Origin: Clostridium sp. UBA1056
Lineage (GTDB): Bacteria; Bacillota; Clostridia; Clostridiales; Clostridiaceae
DNA length: 23,571 nucleotides
Direction: 5' to 3'
NCBI GenBank assembly: GCA_002316385.1
Contig: DCDL01000004.1
Coordinates: 26,003-49,573, forward strand
The stretch's first letter is position 1, and each line of letters starts with the position of its first letter. Made by a program: the position numbers and the translations under genes. Positions 6,964 through 15,107 of the stretch are shown one piece after another. The notes under the pieces are model-generated. The model was not told where the DNA came from, ran no database searches, and saw only the letters and a list, made by a program, of their open reading frames with translations.

Positions 6964-8166
6964 TTAAACAATTAAATGTTCTTTCTGCCTATTTCCTGTA
7001 ATTACCAACGGTAAAAATACTAAAATATATCGCCCTAACAATATTTCTGATCCTAAAGAAATGCTAAATAAACAAATAAGCAATGCTACAGAGATATTTA
7101 TCTTTCTTCTTATAAAAAAAGGTATAAAAGCTAATATAAATAATGCTAGCCCAATAAAACCAAAATAATATATCATTAATGGATAAGATGCCAAATATAT
7201 ACCAGAACCAAGTCTCTCCATTCCTCGTCCAAACATATTTGTAACTATGTCTGTAGACCATTCATGGATTAATGCATATCCATCAAATCTTCCATTAGCT
7301 TGTCTGCTAACAATACTTGAATCTGTAAAATACTCAAATGCAGTAGTTTTAGAAATCAATATTACTGCAATAATAAAAACAAATGCAAAGAAAATAAATT
7401 TAGTGAAGCTCTTTTTATTTTTAAATAAATTAATTCCTATCCAAATACTAAACATCCCCCCTAATACTATTACACCTAGTATAGATGTTGATAACGCGAT
7501 ACCACCAGATAAAAAACAAAACTCACATATTTCTTTTTTGGTAAATCTCCCGCAATTCATCTTTAAAAAAAGTAAGATTGTAATGTACCCTAATATATAA
7601 ATTGCATAGTGAGATGGTTCTTCAAAAAAAGACATAAATCTTTTAAATTGGGCTTGTTGAAAAACTCTATTATACTCATATAAATCTGATGCCATTAAAT
7701 TAGCGCTAAGTATAACTCCCGGAATATATATACCTAAAAATCTATAAATAAGTACTTGAAAAAACAAAAATCCTGTAGATACTAGCGACATAACTTTATA
7801 CACTTTGATACCAAAATCAAAGTTAAAATGAGCTTTTGCAAAAAAAATAATATTAATTAAATAAAAGAGATATCTAAAGGTACGAAACCAAACATCGAAA
7901 TCTGACTCATTTAAAAGTGTTACTACCACTATATATATGAAGAACGGGATCAAATTCAAAAATATATTCATTTTTCCGCTCATTAATCCCTTGAATAAAA
8001 GCAATATATTTAGAATTAATAAAATCATATCACTTAAAGTAATAGATCCCAAGCCTGTACCATATATAAACAATATTGGAGACACTATTATGAAAAAAGT
8101 ATAAATCTCATTAATACCGACAGTATTTTTTTTAGTCTTAATATTTTGTGTTATGTTATCATTCAT
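6964..8166 (-). CDS. Wzy-like O-antigen/capsule repeat-unit polymerase
   Basis: This is a 400-residue polytopic membrane protein with about ten hydrophobic segments from residue 20 to the C-terminus and long loops between them. The central EEPSHYAIYILGY motif (about residues 182-194) recurs in Wzy/EpsG-type polymerases. A hydrophilic loop (SSIVSRQANGRFDGY, about 289-303) carries arginines like those of Wzy periplasmic loops. Wzy joins undecaprenyl-PP-linked repeat units on the outer face of the membrane. Wzy sequences diverge strongly, so the call rests on topology, the PSHY motif and the position between glycosyltransferases. The O-antigen ligase family shares the fold, but no LPS exists in this type of organism. 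Confidence 0.75.
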   Translation of the reverse strand: MNDNITQNIKTKKNTVGINEIYTFFIIVSPILFIYGTGLGSITLSDMILLILNILLLFKGLMSGKMNIFLNLIPFFIYIVVVTLLNESDFDVWFRTFRYLFYLINIIFFAKAHFNFDFGIKVYKVMSLVSTGFLFFQVLIYRFLGIYIPGVILSANLMASDLYEYNRVFQQAQFKRFMSFFEEPSHYAIYILGYITILLFLKMNCGRFTKKEICEFCFLSGGIALSTSILGVIVLGGMFSIWIGINLFKNKKSFTKFIFFAFVFIIAVILISKTTAFEYFTDSSIVSRQANGRFDGYALIHEWSTDIVTNMFGRGMERLGSGIYLASYPLMIYYFGFIGLALFILAFIPFFIRRKINISVALLICLFSISLGSEILLGRYILVFLPLVITGNRQKEHLIV

Positions 8167-8219
8167 ATTAGATTACACCTCTTCAAAGCTTAATTTTAAA
8201 TTTATGTAATTTAATTTTA

Positions 8220-8975
8220 TTAATACTTGTTCGATAATTTTTCATAAAGCTTTTTTCCTAATAATTTTTCAACATTCAGCCCTGTCTTTTTCTTAACCTT
8301 ACTCAAAACTTTTCTGTACCAAGGTGTCCATGACCCATTATACAAATGCATAGCATAGGTATTCTCAGTTATTTTATCGTTTTTACTATTTCTTGTATCT
8401 AGTGGGCAAAAATATTCTCTTGAATATATATGTACGTCATATTTAAGAACTTGTTTTTCGCCATTCCTCACTAATCCAAATTCTTCAGACATATTAGTTA
8501 TCGTTGTAACATTAGTAGTGAAATCATAATTTCCTTCACTATCAACGAAAGTCTTATTATCATAATATTCTAATAATCGCCCTACCCATTTTCCACCTTT
8601 TTCACTTCCCATTAATGCAGTAGGAATCATAGTCTCATCTTGAAATGAAGTAAATGCAGAAAACTTCAAAAATTTGTCGATTCTCTTTATGACTTTTACA
8701 TCTGTATCCATATATATTCCACCGTAATGATATAAGACATATAATCTTAAATAATCACTAACAAAAGCGTACTTTTTGGCTTTATATGCTTGACTAGCAT
8801 ATACATTATTCGCAATAATACTTTTGCATTTTTTATCGTCCCAGCGAATAATTTCATAATCAGGTAATACTTTCTCCCAAGTTTTCATACATTTTTGTGA
8901 TAGCTTATCAAGCGGATTGGGTCCTATCCATATATAATGAATAATTTTTGGTATTTTATTTTTATCATTATTCAT
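8220..8975 (-). CDS. GT32-family glycosyltransferase (capsular sugar transferase)
   Basis: A protein of 251 residues from the preferred start. The N-terminal IPKIIHYIWIGPNPL and CMKTWEKVLPDYEIIRWDD segments are typical of GT32/TcdA-TcdB-like sugar-binding transferases. The metal-binding DxD motif is in GGIYMDTDVKVIKRID. It transfers a sugar from a nucleotide donor with retention of configuration; the sugar cannot be read from sequence. I prefer the ATG at 8975 because AAAGGAAG stands 7 bases before it. An in-frame ATG at 8993 has no ribosome site and would include this one. The gene follows a 164-base gap after the GT4 gene and begins an especially AT-rich stretch. Confidence 0.85.
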   Translation of the reverse strand: MNNDKNKIPKIIHYIWIGPNPLDKLSQKCMKTWEKVLPDYEIIRWDDKKCKSIIANNVYASQAYKAKKYAFVSDYLRLYVLYHYGGIYMDTDVKVIKRIDKFLKFSAFTSFQDETMIPTALMGSEKGGKWVGRLLEYYDNKTFVDSEGNYDFTTNVTTITNMSEEFGLVRNGEKQVLKYDVHIYSREYFCPLDTRNSKNDKITENTYAMHLYNGSWTPWYRKVLSKVKKKTGLNVEKLLGKKLYEKLSNKY

Positions 8976-9139
8976 AATAATTCTTCCTTTCATTTCATCA
9001 CATTATTTACATCTATTTTATACTAAATATTTAACAACCATATTTTCAAACTACCATACTCAAACGCCCTTTTGTAAAACTATTCTATTAAGACAACTTT
9101 GGTTAATAATCAAATATGTACTATTAACTAAAGCTATAT

Positions 9140-10291
9140 CTAAATAGTTATGTTGCTATATATATTTTTCATTAATTTCCTAATATTTTCTCTATCATAC
9201 TTTTTTATTAGTTCTAAACTTTTATTACTCATATTCCTTTGAACTGTCTTATCAAACAAAATTTTTTCTATATACTTAGTAAACCCATTTACATTCTGAG
9301 GGTCTACTAAGTAACCATTTGTTCCATCTTCAATTAAATCAGTATTTCCTCTTATATTAGAGCAAACAACGGGTAACCCTGCAGCCATAGCTTCCATCAA
9401 AGCTACTGGCAGACCTTCTTGCAAAGAAGGAAATACAAAACAATTTGCTATATATAATAGTTCCTTTACATCTCTTCTATATCCTGCAAATATTACTCTA
9501 TCTTCTAAGTTAAATTGTTTTACTAAACCTTTTAAGTAATCTTCAAGTTCTCCAAATCCACAAATTAATAATTTAACTTTCTCATTTGATATGTTGGAAA
9601 GAGCCCTAACTATTACTTCATGATTTTTTCTCTTAGATAATTGCCCAACACTAAGTAGTACAAAATCATCATCCTTAAATCCAAATTCATCTCTCTTTGC
9701 TTTTCTATCAACTTTGATATTTTTAATTTCCTCTGTATGCATTCCTATTCCTGGAACATATTCCACATTTGTATTATTAAATTTTTGGGCTACTTCATAA
9801 TCTTCTTTATTAATAGTTATTAAACAATCAGTATATTTTGCACACATTCTTTCTATTGGATAGAAAATCAACCAATTTTTAATTGGTCCTCCTTTAAAAA
9901 AGTGAAATCCATGAGCTGTGTAAATAACTTTAGTCCCCTGCTTTCTAACTCCTTTACATGCCAATCTAGCAATAACCCCACCAATTGGAGAATGACAATG
10001 AACCATATGATAATGATTTTCTTGACACAGCTTTTTCATTAACTTATATGAATTCATAATATTTCTAATTGAAGATATATTTCTCGGAACAGAGAGATGA
10101 AATGTTTTAATGCCATCATTCTCTAATTCCTTACGGAATTCTTCTACTCTCTCTTGGCTTGTTATACTTCCGTATTCAAAATTACAAGCCACATGTACTT
10201 CAAATCCCATATTCTTTAGAATGTTTATATTATCCATATTAAACAAATCTATCATAGATGCTACTGATGCCATCATTAATACCTTTTTCAT
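9140..10291 (-). CDS. GT4-family glycosyltransferase (EpsD-like)
   Basis: This 383-residue GT-B transferase has an N-terminal acceptor domain (HCHSPIGGVIARLA and YTAHGFHFFKGG near residues 97-135). The C-terminal donor domain has SVGQLSKRKNH and the E-x7-E motif in FPSLQEGLPVALMEAMAAGLP. These mark retaining GT4 enzymes, close in type to EpsD/CapM-like second transferases that act on the undecaprenyl-PP-linked first sugar. Its ATG overlaps the stop of the SDR gene by four bases (ATGA), so the two are translationally coupled. It is soluble or peripheral, with no transmembrane helix. The donor sugar is unknown. Confidence 0.9.
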   Translation of the reverse strand: MKKVLMMASVASMIDLFNMDNINILKNMGFEVHVACNFEYGSITSQERVEEFRKELENDGIKTFHLSVPRNISSIRNIMNSYKLMKKLCQENHYHMVHCHSPIGGVIARLACKGVRKQGTKVIYTAHGFHFFKGGPIKNWLIFYPIERMCAKYTDCLITINKEDYEVAQKFNNTNVEYVPGIGMHTEEIKNIKVDRKAKRDEFGFKDDDFVLLSVGQLSKRKNHEVIVRALSNISNEKVKLLICGFGELEDYLKGLVKQFNLEDRVIFAGYRRDVKELLYIANCFVFPSLQEGLPVALMEAMAAGLPVVCSNIRGNTDLIEDGTNGYLVDPQNVNGFTKYIEKILFDKTVQRNMSNKSLELIKKYDRENIRKLMKNIYSNITI

Positions 10292-11190
10292 ATCTTAACA
10301 CTCCTCCCATCGCTAACTATATCAGTTTCTACTTCCGTCTCCCTAACCGCTTCCCTTAAATCCCTAATTCTATAATCAACTTTATACTCACTCATACTCT
10401 TCTCATAAACCAAATTCCCAAATGCCTTATTAACCGTCCCAATAAAGCACGCCATTAATTTCAAAGCCCAATTAAACGCTCCAGTAAGTACAATCATCTT
10501 CCCATGAGCCTCAGCTATAAGCTTCACTAACTCACTTGTTCTAACATATTCCTTGTTCTGTGGAAAGAATATTTCTCTTTCTTCATTTACAATCATTAAT
10601 CTTATAAACTCACAAAGGTTATCTATATGGAGCATACTTCTTTCATTTTTAACATTAGGAAATATTGGTAGCTTCTGAGCCATCTTAGCAAGCTTTGGGT
10701 AATTTCCTTTTGACCCTTTTCCAAATATCATTGGTGGTCTTATAACTACCACATTAAAATTATCATCTTGAAGTGGTAGAATACATTCTTCAGCTTGAAG
10801 CTTACTTCTACCATAGAAGTTGCTTGGTGTTGGTACTGTATTTTTATCTATAACTCTTTTATGGTTGATATGACTACTATCACCATAAACAATAATACTA
10901 CTCATAAAAATAAACTGCTTAACACCTTCTGCCTTTGCCTTCTTTGCAGTTTCTATCGTTAAATCACGATTAACTTTATAATATAAATCCTCCATATTAG
11001 GATCTGTAGAAATATGAGCTATCCCTGCAACATGAAACATTACATCATACTCTAAAAAACTCTTCTCTCTCCAAGTTCCATCTATCATATCCACAGTATC
11101 AACTGTATAATCTTCCGGCCACTGCTTTAGCCATTCTTCAAAACTTGTTCCTATATAACTATTAGCACCTGTTATAAGTATTTTCTTCAT
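10288..11190 (-). CDS. NAD-dependent epimerase/dehydratase (SDR) for a UDP-sugar or Und-PP-sugar
   Basis: This 300-residue extended SDR has the nucleotide loop TGANSYIG (residues 7-14), HVAGIAH (53-59), FMSSIIVYG (95-103), and the catalytic YGRSK (Tyr126, Lys130). This layout fits UDP-hexose 4-epimerases and 4-ketoreductases such as the WbpV/Gne-like enzymes. It sits between the initiating sugar-phosphate transferase and the GT4 that probably adds the second sugar. This suggests it makes or adjusts the first sugar of the repeat unit. The second half (LTGAFNWALKLMACFIG) is unusually hydrophobic for a soluble SDR and may associate with the membrane, as reported for some WbpV/EpsJ-neighbour reductases. 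Exact substrate not assignable. Confidence 0.85.
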   Translation of the reverse strand: MKKILITGANSYIGTSFEEWLKQWPEDYTVDTVDMIDGTWREKSFLEYDVMFHVAGIAHISTDPNMEDLYYKVNRDLTIETAKKAKAEGVKQFIFMSSIIVYGDSSHINHKRVIDKNTVPTPSNFYGRSKLQAEECILPLQDDNFNVVVIRPPMIFGKGSKGNYPKLAKMAQKLPIFPNVKNERSMLHIDNLCEFIRLMIVNEEREIFFPQNKEYVRTSELVKLIAEAHGKMIVLTGAFNWALKLMACFIGTVNKAFGNLVYEKSMSEYKVDYRIRDLREAVRETEVETDIVSDGRSVKI

Positions 11191-11238
11191 CTAGCTAATC
11201 ACCTTCTTACCATTCATTCCAATAATAATTCCATCACA

Positions 11239-11874
11239 TCAAATTGATACCGAATCTCTCTGAACTTCTACTTCTTTCTCCTTCAATTCCTTAACTCCGC
11301 CTTCTAAAACTCCATCACGTTTCAATACAGAAATAACAGTTCCAAAGAAGCATTTAACGTCTATCTTTACTCCTAAATTTTCAACATAATCTCCATCATA
11401 TCTTGCCTTGTCTTTAATAGACACTGTATCTCTTCCATTAATCTGTGCCCATCCAGTAAGACCAGGAAGTATATCATTAGCACCATACTTGTCCCTTTCT
11501 TCGATTAAATCATATTGGTTCCAAAGAGCAGGCCTCGGTCCAACTATTGCCATAGAACCAGATATTATATTTAAAATTTGTGGCAATTCATCTAAACTAG
11601 TTTTTCTTAAAAATTTACCAACCTTAGTTATATACTGATCAGGATTTTTAAGCATATGAGTTGGCATATCTTTAGGTGTATCTATTTTCATAGTACGAAA
11701 TTTTAATATATTAAAATGAGTTTTATTAATTCCAACTCTCTTTTGTTTAAAAAAAACTGGGCCTCTTGAGTCAATCTTTATAGCGATAATAATTATTAAA
11801 AATAGCGGTGAAAGCAAAACTAATCCCATAAATGAAAGTATAAAATCAGCTCCTCTTTTAATTTTTAAATACAT
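11239..11874 (-). CDS. Initiating undecaprenyl-phosphate sugar-1-phosphate transferase (PglC/EpsL-like)
   Basis: A 211-residue monotopic phosphoglycosyltransferase of the short (PglC/EpsL) form. A basic N-terminus (YLKIKRGADF) is followed by one hydrophobic re-entrant helix (LSPLFLIIIIAIKI) and then the catalytic domain. The domain shows GPVFFKQKRVG, FNILKFRTMK, RKTSLDELPQILNI (Asp-Glu catalytic pair), MAIVGPRP, and PGLTGWAQINGRD. It moves sugar-1-phosphate from a UDP-sugar to undecaprenyl phosphate, the first membrane step. The C-terminal tail (KELKEKEVEVQRDSVSI) is longer and more charged than in PglC. With a PglD-like gene upstream the first sugar could be a diacetamido-trideoxy hexose, but no PglF/PglE set beyond pseB/pseC and the aminotransferase at 18684 is seen. 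Confidence 0.92.
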   Translation of the reverse strand: MYLKIKRGADFILSFMGLVLLSPLFLIIIIAIKIDSRGPVFFKQKRVGINKTHFNILKFRTMKIDTPKDMPTHMLKNPDQYITKVGKFLRKTSLDELPQILNIISGSMAIVGPRPALWNQYDLIEERDKYGANDILPGLTGWAQINGRDTVSIKDKARYDGDYVENLGVKIDVKCFFGTVISVLKRDGVLEGGVKELKEKEVEVQRDSVSI

Positions 11875-11941
11875 TTAATCTCCCCCTCAAATTAAAAAAT
11901 AATTCATATACATATTACGTCATTTTCATAATCATTATATG

Positions 11942-12472
11942 CTATAACTTCACCATATGTGATATGACTTCATCACTGCTAATTTTTGAAAATGGATCAA
12001 TAACACAATAAGATTTAACAACTGCTCCACAGTCTATATGACATCCACAATTAATGATAGCATCATGGTCGATAATTGAACCAACACTTATAATACAACC
12101 ATTCTCAATCTTAGCATTGGTATTTACAATAGCTTTGGCTTCTATCACCGATCCTGAATCAACTCTAGCTGATGGACTAATATATGCTGTAGGATGGATT
12201 AAAGTTGGAACTTCAAAAGAATTATTTTCAAGCTTTTTAATCCACTCCATACGAAGTTGATTATTTCCAAATGATGGTACTGCATAGGTGTAATCTTTAA
12301 TAAATTTTTCACTATCTGAACATAAACCTATAGATTCGCTACAATTAGGATTATCATCTAAGAAATCTATTTTTTCAAATATACCCATCGACTCAGCAAT
12401 CTCCTTAACTACATGTCCATGGCCACCAGCTCCTAGAATTATTAAATTTCTATTCACATTATCAATTTTCAT
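11942..12472 (-). CDS. NeuD/PglD-like sugar O/N-acyltransferase
   Basis: A protein of 176 residues from the ATG at 12472. It has an N-terminal UDP-sugar-binding fold (NLIILGAGGHGHVVKEIAES) and then left-handed beta-helix hexapeptide repeats (PTAYISPSARVDSGSVIEAKAI and on). The catalytic His is in SIIDHDAIINCGCHIDCGAVV. This is the NeuD/PglD layout. The start is uncertain. The ATG at 12472 puts the GAGGHG motif at the usual distance and has GGGGG 7 bases before it. An upstream GTG at 12535 with AGGATAAG is possible and would add 21 residues, with its ribosome site inside a hairpin. The C-terminus ends at SHMVKL without the usual last coil with a GxPAK-type ending, so the protein is a little short. 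It could be an N-acetyltransferase for an amino sugar or an O-acetyltransferase for the nonulosonic acid. Confidence 0.82.
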   Translation of the reverse strand: MKIDNVNRNLIILGAGGHGHVVKEIAESMGIFEKIDFLDDNPNCSESIGLCSDSEKFIKDYTYAVPSFGNNQLRMEWIKKLENNSFEVPTLIHPTAYISPSARVDSGSVIEAKAIVNTNAKIENGCIISVGSIIDHDAIINCGCHIDCGAVVKSYCVIDPFSKISSDEVISHMVKL

Positions 12473-12535
12473 ATCATAGCCCCCAAAAACTTTATACTTT
12501 ATCCTCTTATTCACATATAAGTTAAGACTACTCAC

Positions 12536-12843
12536 AAAATCTTATCCTATAAAATTGGATAAAAAAAGAACCTACCATTACCTTTATATAATCCCACCAC
12601 TATAGACTTCTCCTTCAGATCTATAGCTATCTTGAGCCAATAAGATAACGGTGGGTTGCACTACTAACTCCATGTAACCTAAGTGCCCAAATACAGACTA
12701 CACTTCATAATTTCCCTTTATGTCTAAGTTATTTATGTCAAACTTTATATCATTCCCCTATCAACTATTAACAGCTCCTCAATTACTAAGCTTTTAACAT
12801 GTTTGATACTTTAATCAAAATTTTTCTTTTATAATTTCTACCT
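12536..12843 (-). promoter_or_regulatory. 308-base intergenic region with a candidate structured leader or antitermination RNA
   Basis: No credible ORF lies here. The minus-strand transcript can fold well. Hairpin A pairs 12672-12679 with 12654-12661 (GGTTACAT with GTGCAACC, one mismatch). A closing stem CCCACC (12650-12655) with GGTGGG (12593-12598) encloses two hairpins: TATCTT with AAGATA (12642-12647, 12628-12633), and a perfect 7-bp CTATAGA with TCTATAG (12620-12626, 12600-12606) whose loop contains GAAGGAG. AACCCACC (12650-12657) can instead pair, 7 of 8, with GGTAGGTT (12569-12576), directly before a run of seven U (12561-12567). A further TTATCC/GGATAA hairpin follows at about 12542-12563. 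Two exclusive folds, one ending at a U-tract, suggest an attenuator. The position, between the kinase/phosphatase genes and the assembly genes, resembles that of the EAR element in the Bacillus eps operon. I cannot claim sequence identity with it. Confidence 0.5.
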
Positions 12844-13620
12844 TTATCTTTTAAATAAATTCATAATTCCACGTTGTTTTTTAATCTTTTCTCCTTGAAA
12901 TTTAATTACATCATTTTTTAAAATTTCTTCAGAAAAACTTTCTAATTCTTTCATATATCCTAACTTTAATTTTTCTATAACCTTTATGCCTTCTCTCATA
13001 TCTGTAGTTCTACTATCCATCCTATGAGCATCAGACCCTATAGTGCTGTATATTTTATGCTTCACAAATAGTTCTGCAGTCTTTTTAGCCTCTCTCCCAA
13101 AGTCTCCAGTTATACTTCCTACATTAAGTTGAAACAAAAATCCTTCTTCAATAAATTTATTTATCAATTCAGGAGATTGTATAAAGGTTTTATATCTTTC
13201 TGGATGCGCAATAATAGGTACAATCCCCTTTAATTGAAGTTCATAAATGTCATTTATTACTTCATCTATTGTAAATCCCCTTAATGGTAATTCTATTAGC
13301 ATATATCTACTATTTTCTATGGTTCCTATATCTCCGCACTCAAAGCTCTCTAAAATTCTGTTTGTATAGTAGATCTCTTGACCACAATGGATTTCTATAT
13401 TTATATGATTTTCCTTAGCTAATGTTTTCAACTTAGCTACTTCTTTTTTTATGTCTCCATAAGGTGTTTGAAATCTACCTCTAAAAAAATGTGGTGTAGC
13501 AACAATTTCTCTAGTTCCAGATTTTTCTGCTAACTTAAGCATTTCTATGGTCATATTCTCATCTCTTGCTCCATCATCTATTCCATGAAGAATATGGCTG
13601 TGAAAGTCTATCATAAGCAC
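12844..13620 (-). CDS. cpsB: CpsB/YwqE-type protein-tyrosine phosphatase (PHP fold)
   Basis: This is a 258-residue PHP-family metal phosphatase. Metal ligands are visible in DFHSHILHGIDDGARD (residues 5-20), ATPHFFRGRF, CGQEIYY, AHPERY and GSDAHR near the C-terminus, which is the full PHP set. CpsB/Wzb-type PHP enzymes dephosphorylate the tyrosine cluster of the CpsD kinase and so control chain length and export of surface polysaccharide. It directly follows the kinase gene (35-base gap). The first codons read MLMIDFHSH; the ATG at 13614 is an equally possible start. Confidence 0.93.
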   Translation of the reverse strand: MLMIDFHSHILHGIDDGARDENMTIEMLKLAEKSGTREIVATPHFFRGRFQTPYGDIKKEVAKLKTLAKENHINIEIHCGQEIYYTNRILESFECGDIGTIENSRYMLIELPLRGFTIDEVINDIYELQLKGIVPIIAHPERYKTFIQSPELINKFIEEGFLFQLNVGSITGDFGREAKKTAELFVKHKIYSTIGSDAHRMDSRTTDMREGIKVIEKLKLGYMKELESFSEEILKNDVIKFQGEKIKKQRGIMNLFKR

Positions 13621-13655
13621 CCCTCCAACCTTTAAGTAAAGATTTTAGTTTTATA

Positions 13656-14330
13656 TTATTTTTCTAACCCTGATTCTTTTTTATCACCATAGTAGTAATA
13701 GTAGTTACTTCTTTTAGAGTCCACTCCATTTAACACTGTACCAATGATATTGGCATTAACCTTTTTTAAAAGATTTACAGAATTTGCAACAGATTCTTTC
13801 TTTGTTTTTTCTGCTCTAACCACAAGCAACGTTCCATCAGCTCTTGTAGAAAGAATTTGTGCATCAGTCACCGCCTGTACCGGTGGAGTATCTAATATTA
13901 CATAATCAAAAACCTTCTTTAAAGCATCAATTAATGCTTTCATAGATTTTGATGCTAACATCTCTGATGGGTTAGGTGGTATTTTTCCAGAAGTTAACAC
14001 TGTAAGATTGTCATTATACCTATGACCTACTATAGAAATATCCTCCTTTCCAACTATTACATCTGAAAGTCCAGCAGTATTGGATAACCCAAACTTTTTG
14101 TGTATTGATGGCTTTCTTAAATCACAATCAACCAATGCTACCTTTTTATCTCCTTGAGCTATTGATAGAGCTAAGTTTCCTGCAGTAGTACTTTTACCTT
14201 CCCCTGGTTCTGAACTAGTTACCACTATTACTTTATATTCATCATCAAAGGATGAATATTGTAAATTTGTCCTTAAAGTCCTATAGCTCTCTGCTGCTAT
14301 AGACTTAGGGTCTTTTTCTACTATAAACAT
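13656..14330 (-). CDS. cpsD: CpsD/CapB-type tyrosine autokinase
   Basis: This 224-residue cytoplasmic bacterial tyrosine kinase is the separate-subunit form found in Firmicutes. AAESYRTLRTNLQYS lies at residues 12-26. Walker A is in SSEPGEGKSTTAGNLA (39-54), Walker A' in VALVDCDLRKP (64-74), and Walker B in VILDTPPVQAVTDA. The C-terminus carries the autophosphorylation cluster as five consecutive tyrosines (210-214) in SNYYYYYGDKK. It is activated by the C-terminal cytoplasmic tail of a CpsC/Wzz adaptor, and two such adaptors are encoded just upstream. Phosphorylation cycling with the phosphatase downstream tunes polymer synthesis. Confidence 0.95.
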   Translation of the reverse strand: MFIVEKDPKSIAAESYRTLRTNLQYSSFDDEYKVIVVTSSEPGEGKSTTAGNLALSIAQGDKKVALVDCDLRKPSIHKKFGLSNTAGLSDVIVGKEDISIVGHRYNDNLTVLTSGKIPPNPSEMLASKSMKALIDALKKVFDYVILDTPPVQAVTDAQILSTRADGTLLVVRAEKTKKESVANSVNLLKKVNANIIGTVLNGVDSKRSNYYYYYGDKKESGLEK

Positions 14331-14399
14331 TACTTTCTCTCCTTAAGTAAAAATCTCTCATTATCTTATTAAACATATATAATTACATAGTACAATTTT

Positions 14400-15074
14400 C
14401 TACTGTTCAATATTAGGTATGGCTCCTATAACAGGAATTTCTAATTCTTTCTCCAATTGTTCTTTATTTTTATAGGTATTATCTAAGAACTCTAGTAAGA
14501 AACTTAATCCTATGCTTACCATTAATCCTAATAAAAAGGCTACGCTTATATTCATTTTTTTATTAGGGCTTACTGGAACTTCTGGAACTTTCACAGATTC
14601 TATAATTCTTATATTCCCATTTGGTACTAAAGCCTTAGATGTAGTCATAAATTCTTCTGTTACTGCTTTTACCATATTTGCTGCCTCTTCAGGGGCATCA
14701 TCTTCAAATTTAATTTGAAGGATTTGTGTATCAGCTATAGTTACTACTTTAAGCTTTTCTAACACTTCATTTTCTGTTAAGTTGCTATTAGTAGTTTTTA
14801 TAGCCCTTCCAATCAAGTCTCTAGTTTTTATAGCTTCTGAGTAAGTTTTCATCAGCTTTTGATACATAGATACATCATTTTGATTATATCCTTGATCTGC
14901 TCCTTCTTCCTTACCTATAAATAACTTTGTGCTAGCTTCATATTTAGGGCTTATTAGAAAAAAGCTTACTATACCTGATAGTAGTGTTGATACTGTTGTT
15001 ATTATTAGTATCATCTTCCATCTTTTCTTTAATACTTCTAGAATTTCTCCAAAGCTAATTAATTCTTCTTCCAA
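14400..15074 (-). CDS. CpsC/Wzz-type chain-length regulator and kinase adaptor, copy 2
   Basis: This 224-residue membrane protein starts with TTG at 15074, with GGAGG about 10 bases upstream. Transmembrane helices lie at about residues 18-40 and 173-195. The extracytoplasmic domain between them contains YEASTKLFIGKEE. The conserved proline segment VPEVPVSPNKKM precedes TM2, and the tail EFLDNTYKNKEQLEKEL is cytoplasmic. It is clearly paralogous to the gene just upstream: same length, same N-terminal EE-x-ISxxEIxExLKKRWK pattern and identical EFLDNTYKNKE. The family sets polymer length and its tail activates CpsD. The gap to the kinase gene is about 70 bases. Confidence 0.92.
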   Translation of the reverse strand: MEEELISFGEILEVLKKRWKMILIITTVSTLLSGIVSFFLISPKYEASTKLFIGKEEGADQGYNQNDVSMYQKLMKTYSEAIKTRDLIGRAIKTTNSNLTENEVLEKLKVVTIADTQILQIKFEDDAPEEAANMVKAVTEEFMTTSKALVPNGNIRIIESVKVPEVPVSPNKKMNISVAFLLGLMVSIGLSFLLEFLDNTYKNKEQLEKELEIPVIGAIPNIEQ

Positions 15075-15107
15075 AATTATCTTTCCTCCCTTTTCATCTT
15101 TTGCTTT

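Noticed and set aside
7064..7261. Small minus-strand ORF (65 codons) in another frame of the polymerase gene
   Set aside because: Frame-shifted shadow of the hydrophobic C-terminal part; no ribosome site, and the main frame is intact across it.
7247..7600. Plus-strand ORF of 117 codons opposite the polymerase gene
   Set aside because: It lies fully inside the minus-strand polytopic gene, has no ribosome site, and its product looks like the antisense of hydrophobic codons.
10288..11874. Similar charged C-terminal tails of the SDR and the sugar-phosphate transferase (EVET..SDGRSVKI and EVEVQRDSVSI)
   Set aside because: The likeness is short and low-complexity; I cannot tell it from chance.
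12541..12843. Known riboswitch classes (T-box, SAM, cyclic-di-GMP, glycine, cobalamin) in the gap before the NeuD-like gene
   Set aside because: None of the hallmark motifs I know (for example the T-box bulge, the SAM or GEMM cores) is present in the minus-strand sequence.
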